Under the pieces are notes generated by a model that was not told the origin of the DNA, did no database searches, and saw nothing but the letters and a program-made list of their open reading frames with translations. Source: Rhodobiaceae bacterium (lineage in GTDB: Bacteria > Pseudomonadota > Alphaproteobacteria > Puniceispirillales > Puniceispirillaceae). From it: DNA of 32,266 nt. This document shows, one piece after another, positions 23,839 through 29,709 of this stretch. The stretch covers positions 1-32,266 of the forward strand of contig JAAZUU010000017.1 of assembly GCA_018624035.1 (NCBI GenBank). Direction: 5' to 3'. How positions within the stretch are numbered: the stretch's first letter is position 1; the number at the start of each line of letters is the position of its first letter. The position numbers and the translations under genes are program-made.

Positions 23839-25131
23839 CTAGGCCTGGTCCTCGTCGGTCTCGCCGGTCTCGTACAATACGCCCTTGCCAAGCATGTCGG
23901 TGCACAGCTCCGCCGTCCAGGGCAGCATCAGGGCGCCACACCGGCTGTCACGATAGAGCCGCTCCAGAGGCAGCGATTTCAGCATCGCCTGGCCACCGCA
24001 GGTGCGGATCGCCAATTGCGCGATCTCGTTGGCGTTCTCCATGACACTGTATTGCGCCGCCCAGGCGCGCAGCAGCGATTCCTTGCCGGGGTTGGGGCGC
24101 GCCTCGCTGATTGACTGGAACCACAGAGACTTGGTCTGTTCCAGCATGATCTTCATCTGCGCGACGGCAAGCTGTTTCGTTGGATACATGCGGCGCTTGA
24201 CCGGCGGCGTGCCGGGCATCTCGCCGCGCAGATACCGTACCGTGAAATCATAGGCCGCCTGCGCGATTCCCATATAGCTTGGCGTCAGGGTCATGAACAT
24301 GTGCGGCCATTGCCTGGCGGCGTTGAAATAGACGCCGCGCGGCATCAGCTGTTCGCTGAACGGGATGAAGACATCCTTGAAGATCAGCGTTCTCGACACG
24401 GTGCCGCGCATGCCAAGCGGGTCCCAATGCCCTTCGACGGACACACCCGGGGTGTCGCGCTGGATAGCCACATACATGGTGTTGGCGCGGGACGGGCGGC
24501 TGTCCGGCGTGTCGAGCTCGGTACACAACACGCCGTAATAATCGGCATGGCCCGACAGCGAGGCGAAGATCTTGCGGCCATTGATGATCCAGCCGTTATC
24601 GGTCCGCAGAGCGGTGGTGCCGAATGCCGCCTTGCCGGCCGCCGCGTCACCGCCCTCGGAAAAGGGCTGTGCGTAGATCGCGCCATCTTTGAGGATGCGG
24701 TTGTAATGGTGGGCCCGCATGGTCGCATGTTCCGCGCGCTGCGCCGCGCTCATATCGACACCGTCGGCCAGAACACCGGTCCACAGGCAGGAACTGACAT
24801 GCATGTTGAAGGTCAGCGCGGTAGCCCCGCAATAGCGACCGATTTCGGCAGCCGCCAGCATATAGGCCCGCAGATCGGCACCGCGCCCGCCATGCGCGGC
24901 GGGAATGCAGATTCCAAGAAGGTCATGCGCTTTCAGATCGGCGTAATTCTCGGTCGGGAAGCGCGCATCGCGGTCGATCTCGGCGGCGCGCGACGCAAAT
25001 TTCCCCTGCGCCAGGGCGCGTGTCTCGGCGCAGAGTGCCGCCTCGAAATCGGTCAGGTTCCAGCTGTCCGGATCGAAAATCGGTGCGTCGACAAGCTGCC
25101 CGTCGAACCGTGATGTACCCCCGTCATGCAT
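23839..25131 (-). CDS. Acyl-CoA dehydrogenase-fold flavoprotein lacking the usual catalytic Glu
   Basis: 430 aa from ATG 25131, four bases past the hydrolase stop; an ATG at 25161 inside the hydrolase gene is an alternative. The three ACAD regions are visible: N-terminal helices (30-140), middle beta domain with YAQPFSEGGDAAAGKAAFGT and NGRKIFASLSG (181-194), and C-terminal helices with CGGQAMLKSLPLERLYRDSR (378-397). In medium-chain ACADs the catalytic Glu comes ten residues after the Tyr of YRD; here that place is Leu403 in LMLPWTAE. The alternative helix-G glutamate of isovaleryl/long-chain types appears to be Ser285. The protein may be a non-canonical dehydrogenase or an ACAD-fold monooxygenase (DszC/HsaA-like). 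No flavin reductase is nearby. Confidence 0.82.
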   Translation of the reverse strand: MHDGGTSRFDGQLVDAPIFDPDSWNLTDFEAALCAETRALAQGKFASRAAEIDRDARFPTENYADLKAHDLLGICIPAAHGGRGADLRAYMLAAAEIGRYCGATALTFNMHVSSCLWTGVLADGVDMSAAQRAEHATMRAHHYNRILKDGAIYAQPFSEGGDAAAGKAAFGTTALRTDNGWIINGRKIFASLSGHADYYGVLCTELDTPDSRPSRANTMYVAIQRDTPGVSVEGHWDPLGMRGTVSRTLIFKDVFIPFSEQLMPRGVYFNAARQWPHMFMTLTPSYMGIAQAAYDFTVRYLRGEMPGTPPVKRRMYPTKQLAVAQMKIMLEQTKSLWFQSISEARPNPGKESLLRAWAAQYSVMENANEIAQLAIRTCGGQAMLKSLPLERLYRDSRCGALMLPWTAELCTDMLGKGVLYETGETDEDQA

Positions 25132-25135
25132 CCTG

Positions 25136-25990
25136 TCACCGGTCTCGATTGTTGATGCCATTGCCCCGCAGGCGCTGCAGAAAGGCGCTGATGGCGCTGT
25201 TGCAGTCCCGAGGGGCTTCACTATTCACCAGATGACCGGCATTTTCAATCACCAGCAATGCCGCATCCGGAAGACGGTCCGCCATCTTTTCCATCACCCG
25301 TGCCGGACTGTTGTCATCCTTGCCGCCGGCAATCAACAGGCAGGGGCAGGTGATGAGATGCTGGTCCTCGCGCCGGTTGAAAGTGACCAGCGTTGTCAGA
25401 ACCTGCCGGTAGGCGGCCTCGGGAATGGCCGCCATCGCCGTAACGGCCTCATCTCGGATGGTGCTGTCGGCAGCAGGGCCCAGAACCGCCGATATGGCCT
25501 CGGCGGCAAGCGCCGCCATGCCGGTTCCTTGATCAAGCGGTGCCAGCCGCGCGGCAAGGAAGGCATTGCGGAAGCTGTCATCGCGTCCGCCAAAACCCGG
25601 CACGGTGGCGATCAGCACCAGCCCGGCAACGCGGTCCGGATGACGGATCGCCATCTCCTGCGCGATCATGCCGCCGATCGACTGGCCGGCGATGACGACA
25701 CGGACCATGCCCAGCGCGTCCAGCGCGGCGCAGAGCCTATCGCACAGCGCGGCAAAATCCATCGCTGCCAGCGGTGCCGACCCGCCATAGCCCGGCATGT
25801 CCCAGGACAGCACGGGCTGGTCCGGTCCGGCCAGCCCGTCGATCTGCGCACGGAAACTTGTCGCATCGCCGCCAATACCGTGAAGACAGACCAGCGCCGG
25901 CGCCCCTGCCTTGTTATCGGGGTCACCACCAACCAGAAAGCTGATGCCGGCGGCGGTCAGCCGTTCCATGGCTGTTGCGGGGCCGGTCAT
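25136..25990 (-). CDS. Alpha/beta hydrolase, possible N-formylmaleamate deformylase-like
   Basis: 284 aa. It is a classical fold: oxyanion loop CLHGIGGD (35-42), nucleophile elbow GQSIGG with Ser104, Asp225 or Asp226 in GGKDD and His253 in ENAGHLV. It resembles 3-oxoadipate enol-lactonase and NicD-type hydrolases. Its start overlaps the stop of the NicX-like gene by 4 bp (ATGA). NicD, which removes formate from the NicX product, is also an alpha/beta hydrolase, so this position suggests hydrolysis of the ring-opened product. The sequence alone does not fix the substrate. Confidence 0.82.
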   Translation of the reverse strand: MTGPATAMERLTAAGISFLVGGDPDNKAGAPALVCLHGIGGDATSFRAQIDGLAGPDQPVLSWDMPGYGGSAPLAAMDFAALCDRLCAALDALGMVRVVIAGQSIGGMIAQEMAIRHPDRVAGLVLIATVPGFGGRDDSFRNAFLAARLAPLDQGTGMAALAAEAISAVLGPAADSTIRDEAVTAMAAIPEAAYRQVLTTLVTFNRREDQHLITCPCLLIAGGKDDNSPARVMEKMADRLPDAALLVIENAGHLVNSEAPRDCNSAISAFLQRLRGNGINNRDR

Positions 25991-27036
25991 ACCGGAACGC
26001 CGTCACGTACTACGACAATATCATCAAGGCTGATGGTGCATCCCATCATCGGCAGGTCGAAATGGCCCTCGGTAAAGCGCCCGGCGAATTCATTGGCACC
26101 GGTCGAATAGAGGAAATTGCCGGCAAGCGCGCGCAACTCGGTGCCATTGAGGTCGGCCTTGTCATACATCGTCAGCGCCTCATAACGCGCCTCCGGGTTG
26201 AGCCCCCAGCCAACATGGCTGGTGGCGAAGGCAAGCGGGTCGTTGAATCCCTCGAGATAGCGTTTCATCAGATGCGCATCGGTGCCGTCGCCGCTGATCC
26301 CGGTGATAAAATCATCACGCACGACACAGCGCACCTCGCTTTCGAAATAGCGCTTGAAGGTCAGGTTGATGTCGCCCGGGGCAAACACGATGGTGCCGTT
26401 GCAACTGGCCTTGCGCGGAAAACTGACAACAAGGCCGCCGGGCCAGTGCGCCAGCGTTCCCGGCCGGTCGGTCCAGCCCCAGACGCCGACTGTCGGAATG
26501 TCGCTCATCGCCACGGTCAGGTCGGTGCCGGCGGGTGAGGTGACGGTCATCGTCGTGGCGGCGCGGCAGGCGGCGACGGCGCCGCGAACGACATCCTTCA
26601 TCGCCGGGTCGGGGCGAAGCCGCGACAGGATCTCCGGATGCTCGTTCGAGATCGTCATGATCCGCGCCCCGGATTGCAGGATGCCGGCGGTTTCCGGCGC
26701 GTGCATCAGCCCCTCGACCGTCAAATCGATGACAAGGTCCGAATCGCACAGCTCGCGGATCGCCGCCTCCTCGCCGGTCAGTGCCGTAGAGGCACCGGTC
26801 GAGCGAATGATCGGGCCTTGGCGCGGCGGCCTGCCCGGCACGGTGACGACCCGGTGGGGCAACCGCATGGCGCGCAACGCCTCACGCGCCAGACCGATAT
26901 TGATCTGCCGGCTCTGCGTTTCGGTCAGCAGGGTTATCGTCTCGTCGGCCCGCGCCCCGCACAGGCTGAAAAGCTCGGCAAAGGAATCAAGCCAGGCAGC
27001 TTCAAAAGGTGCTGGCGGCAGGGCGTCGGACGGCAT
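25987..27036 (-). CDS. NicX-like 2,5-dihydroxypyridine 5,6-dioxygenase family protein
   Basis: 349 aa, the length of NicX, the Fe(II) extradiol-type dioxygenase that opens 2,5-dihydroxypyridine to N-formylmaleamate in nicotinate degradation. By eye it shares many stretches with NicX: LVIDLTVEGLMHAPETAGIL (101-120), GRWDHWPSG-like PGTLAHWPGG (192-201), APGDINLTFKRYFE, FNDPLAFATSHVGWGLNP (264-281) and HFDLP (325-329). His274, His325 and Asp327 match the iron ligands reported for NicX (His265, His318, Asp320, from memory), and His112 and His197 are also kept. NicX Glu177 aligns with Val185. An aminopeptidase (M29-like) label is sometimes given to this family. It starts 3 bp after the RAM-domain gene. 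Confidence 0.75.
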   Translation of the reverse strand: MPSDALPPAPFEAAWLDSFAELFSLCGARADETITLLTETQSRQINIGLAREALRAMRLPHRVVTVPGRPPRQGPIIRSTGASTALTGEEAAIRELCDSDLVIDLTVEGLMHAPETAGILQSGARIMTISNEHPEILSRLRPDPAMKDVVRGAVAACRAATTMTVTSPAGTDLTVAMSDIPTVGVWGWTDRPGTLAHWPGGLVVSFPRKASCNGTIVFAPGDINLTFKRYFESEVRCVVRDDFITGISGDGTDAHLMKRYLEGFNDPLAFATSHVGWGLNPEARYEALTMYDKADLNGTELRALAGNFLYSTGANEFAGRFTEGHFDLPMMGCTISLDDIVVVRDGVPV

Positions 27037-27039
27037 CTG

Positions 27040-27300
27040 TCAGATGCCCCGATCCTTGGTGAACGGGTTGAAGCAGACGATGGTGTTGGTGTCGCGCACG
27101 CCATCCACCTTCTGGATGCTCTCGCACACATAATGGCCGATATCATCATTGTTATCGAGCCGGAACATGGTGAACAGATCATAGTCGCCCGACGTCGAAT
27201 AGACGATCGGCGCCTCGGGAAGGTCGGCCAGCGTGGCCGCGACATCATAGGTGCGTCCGATCTCGCATTTCACCATCACAATCAGATTGCGCTTGTCCAT
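27040..27300 (-). CDS. Stand-alone Lrp/AsnC ligand-binding (RAM) domain protein
   Basis: 86 aa. The whole protein corresponds to the C-terminal RAM domain of Lrp/AsnC regulators: a beta strand NLIVMVKCEIG, the helix TYDVAATLADLPE, then VYSTSGDYDLFTMFRLDN and the last strand TNTIVCFNPF. The helix-turn-helix domain is absent and there is no room for it upstream in frame. Stand-alone RAM proteins bind amino acids or other small molecules and can join full-length Lrp-type regulators. It is the first gene of a five-gene operon and may be its effector sensor. Another view is a structural or enzymatic ferredoxin-like-fold protein. Confidence 0.85.
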   Translation of the reverse strand: MDKRNLIVMVKCEIGRTYDVAATLADLPEAPIVYSTSGDYDLFTMFRLDNNDDIGHYVCESIQKVDGVRDTNTIVCFNPFTKDRGI

Positions 27301-27407
27301 TATACGCTGTCCTCCCGGCCCTGTATTCTGATCTGCCGCGCCGTGCTGGGCGACCCCCTGGATATTGTGTCACCATGCCCTGCTTCGTGGCGCAAAGTCC
27401 AGTGTCC

Positions 27408-28631
27408 TCATGCCCCGCCGGCCAGCGTCAGCGGCATCAGTTCAAAGCCGCGGAACCGGACCCGCGGCGAGCGCCGCATGCCAGCAGCCACCTGCAGATC
27501 AGGCCAGCGACCAAACAGGCTCGCCAGTGCGATCTGACCCTCGATTCGCGCGATGCTGTTGCCGGCGCAGACATGCACCCCGCCGGCAAAGGCAAGATGC
27601 GGATTGTCGCCGCGGTCGAGACGAAATTCATCAGGCTGGTCGAACACCTGCGGGTCGCGGTTGGCGGCGCCCATGCCAAGCGTGACCAATGTGCCGGTCG
27701 GCCAGCCCCGGCCACCCATCTCGAAATCGGCGACGGCGCGACGGTTGCCAAGCTGGTTCGGGCTCTCCATCCGCAGGATTTCCTCGATGGCGGCCGGCCA
27801 CAATTCGGGATTTTCGGCCAGACGGGCAACAATCTGCGGGCGCTGCGCCAGCAGGAAGATTCCCGAACAGATCAGGTTGGTTGTTGTTTCATGGCCGGCA
27901 TTCAGGATGAAGATGCAGTTCTGAAGAAGTTCATGCGGCAACAGGTTGGCATCCTCGCCGGCCTCGCCGGTCTCGCGGATCAGCCGTGCCATGATATCGC
28001 TGGCATCATCCACCCCCTCGTCGCGCCGCCGCGCGACAATCGCCTCGAGATAGGCCAGGAATTCGCGGACCGCCATCTCGCCATCTTCGAATTGCCGGGG
28101 TGAGATTTCCGGCTCCAGCGCGCCAAGGATGGCAAGCGACCAGTCGCGCAGCGGCGCCCGCTCGGCCCGCGGAATGGCCAGAAGATTGCCAATCACCTCG
28201 ATCGGGATGTTCTGCGCGAAATGCGCCACAGCGTCGATCTGCATGCCGGCCCGGTGGCGCACCTCAAGATCTTCGATCAGCCCGTCGACAAGCCGCTGTA
28301 CCACAACATCCATACCGGCGGTGGCACGTGGGGACAGGGCGCCGGCAATGGCCCGCCGCACGCGGGTATGAAGCGGTGCGTCATTGAAGACAAGCGAGGT
28401 GGTGTGATGCTGGTAGAGAAGCGAATCACCGAATTTCGGATAGAATTCGACCTTCTTGTCCGAGGAGAAGGTCCGGCGGTCCTTGTAAACGCGGACAAGG
28501 TCGGCATGGCGTGACAGAAACAGCCCGCCACCTGCCATTTCACAAACAGGATGATGTTCGCGCAGCGCCGCGTAATGCGGGTGCGGGTTGTCGATGAAAT
28601 CGTCAGGCAGTCTCGTCAGGTCAAAGGTCAT
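27408..28631 (-). CDS. Cytochrome P450
   Basis: 407 aa, soluble bacterial class I size. The I-helix oxygen-binding motif is NAGHETT (244-250), the K-helix ExxR is Glu284-Arg287, and the heme loop is FAGGVHVCAG (348-357) with Cys355 as thiolate ligand. No ferredoxin or ferredoxin reductase gene is adjacent. It starts 14 bp after the paaG stop on the same strand and so is probably expressed with paaG under the PaaR-like site. The substrate is not predictable; hydroxylation of an aromatic or terpenoid compound feeding phenylacetate metabolism is speculation. Confidence 0.93.
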   Translation of the reverse strand: MTFDLTRLPDDFIDNPHPHYAALREHHPVCEMAGGGLFLSRHADLVRVYKDRRTFSSDKKVEFYPKFGDSLLYQHHTTSLVFNDAPLHTRVRRAIAGALSPRATAGMDVVVQRLVDGLIEDLEVRHRAGMQIDAVAHFAQNIPIEVIGNLLAIPRAERAPLRDWSLAILGALEPEISPRQFEDGEMAVREFLAYLEAIVARRRDEGVDDASDIMARLIRETGEAGEDANLLPHELLQNCIFILNAGHETTTNLICSGIFLLAQRPQIVARLAENPELWPAAIEEILRMESPNQLGNRRAVADFEMGGRGWPTGTLVTLGMGAANRDPQVFDQPDEFRLDRGDNPHLAFAGGVHVCAGNSIARIEGQIALASLFGRWPDLQVAAGMRRSPRVRFRGFELMPLTLAGGA

Positions 28632-28645
28632 GGCAGGGTGTCATC

Positions 28646-29431
28646 TCAAAGTCCGGTGAAACGGGGCGGACGTTTTTCAAGGAAGGCGGTGACACCTTCC
28701 CGGTAATCATCGGTGGCACCGGCGCGCGCCTGCAACTCGGCCTCGAGGTCAAGCTGTGCCTCGAGATCATTGGTCGCCGCCGCCAGAATCGCCTGTTTTG
28801 TCAGCGCCAGGCCGGTGGTCGGGCCATTGGCGAGCCTGCCTGCCATGTCCCGCGCCTCGGCCATCAGCAGGTCATCATCAACCGCCTTCCAGATCAATCC
28901 CCATTCGGCGGCCGTCTCGGCTGGCAGCGGTTCGGCCAGCATCGCCAGCGCGCGGGCCCGCGCCGGCCCGACGAGGCGGGTCAGCGACCAGCTTCCGCCG
29001 GCATCCGGGATCAGTCCGATGCGGGCGAATGCCTGCAGGAATTTCGCGCTGCGCGCCGCCAGAACGATGTCGCAGGCCAGCGCGATATTGGCACCGGCGC
29101 CGGCCGCCGCGCCGTTGACTGCCGCGATCACCGGTTTCGGCATCTCCCGGATCAGCCTGATATGAGGGTTGTAGAAATGGCGCAGTGTCTCGCCAAGGTC
29201 CGGTGCCTCGCCTTTTGCCGGGTCGCGGTCGCCAAGATCCTGGCCGGCGCAGAAGCCGCGCCCGGCACCGGTCAGCAGAACCGCGCGGCAGTCATCATCA
29301 TCCCGCGCCGCTTCAAGTGCCGCGCGAAAGGCACGATGCATCTCCTCGTTGAAGGCGTTGAGCTTGTCCGGCCGGTTCAGCGTGACCATCCGCAACGGCC
29401 CGTCAGTCGTCACAAGAATGGTGTCACTCAT
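28646..29431 (-). CDS. paaG: 1,2-epoxyphenylacetyl-CoA isomerase
   Basis: 261 aa from ATG 29431 with GGAGG seven bases upstream, matching the usual PaaG length. It belongs to the enoyl-CoA hydratase/isomerase (crotonase) family. The PaaG-type signatures are GRGFCAGQDLGDRDP, YNPHIRLIREMPKPVIAAVNG, AAGAGANIALACDIVLAARSAKF, IGLIPDAGGSW and AAEWGLIWKAVDDD. PaaG converts ring-1,2-epoxyphenylacetyl-CoA to oxepin-CoA. It is divergent from paaZ, which performs the next step, and is followed by the P450 gene. Confidence 0.92.
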   Translation of the reverse strand: MSDTILVTTDGPLRMVTLNRPDKLNAFNEEMHRAFRAALEAARDDDDCRAVLLTGAGRGFCAGQDLGDRDPAKGEAPDLGETLRHFYNPHIRLIREMPKPVIAAVNGAAAGAGANIALACDIVLAARSAKFLQAFARIGLIPDAGGSWSLTRLVGPARARALAMLAEPLPAETAAEWGLIWKAVDDDLLMAEARDMAGRLANGPTTGLALTKQAILAAATNDLEAQLDLEAELQARAGATDDYREGVTAFLEKRPPRFTGL

Positions 29432-29608
29432 AAGTTGCCTCCACTGTTCCGGAATGGACTGCTTCAAGACCCGAAGCCTAGGCATGCTGCCCGGTCACTG
29501 ACCAGTAAAAAATGTCTGCGGTCACGGCGGGCCTGCGTTTCATCATGCCATCATCGCCGCGCTTGATGACGGCCTGATGGCATGTGAGGCAGGAATGGCT
29601 TTACATAG

Positions 29609-29622
29609 ACTGACCGGTCGGT
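29609..29622 (+). promoter_or_regulatory. Putative PaaR/TetR operator before paaZ
   Basis: ACTGACCGGTCGGT is an imperfect palindrome (six of seven pairs) centred on CCGG, about 88 bp upstream of the paaZ ATG and between the proposed -35 and -10 hexamers, a position suited to repression. It matches the site in front of paaI at 12 of 14 positions. The regulator is inferred to be the TetR protein encoded at 13323-13913. Confidence 0.65.
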
Positions 29623-29675
29623 CAATAATATAGGAATGTCAGCAATCGTGAGGCAGTCCTCGACCGGCCGGCTCT

Positions 29676-29703
29676 CGCGAGGGAAGGACCGCGAGGGAAG
29701 GAC
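29676..29703. repeat. Perfect 14-bp tandem duplication in the paaZ leader
   Basis: CGCGAGGGAAGGAC occurs twice without gap (29676-29689 and 29690-29703). The second copy contains the GGGAAGGA ribosome-binding sequence seven to eight bases before the paaZ ATG at 29710, so the Shine-Dalgarno sequence is duplicated. Confidence 0.92.
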
Positions 29704-29709
29704 AGGGTC

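Larger units (their letters stand above)
29432..29709. promoter_or_regulatory. Divergent control region paaG-P450 / paaZ-paaA
   Basis: This 278-bp gap is the largest non-coding stretch in the window. It holds the PaaR-like site at 29609-29622, a palindrome GGTCA-C-TGACC at 29493-29503 sharing the ACTGACC half-site and lying 62-72 bp upstream of paaG, and a 14-bp duplication next to paaZ. TTTACA (29600-29605) and AATAAT (29624-29629), 18 bp apart, are a plausible -35/-10 pair for paaZ and flank the operator-like site. No gene is visible in it. Confidence 0.65.
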
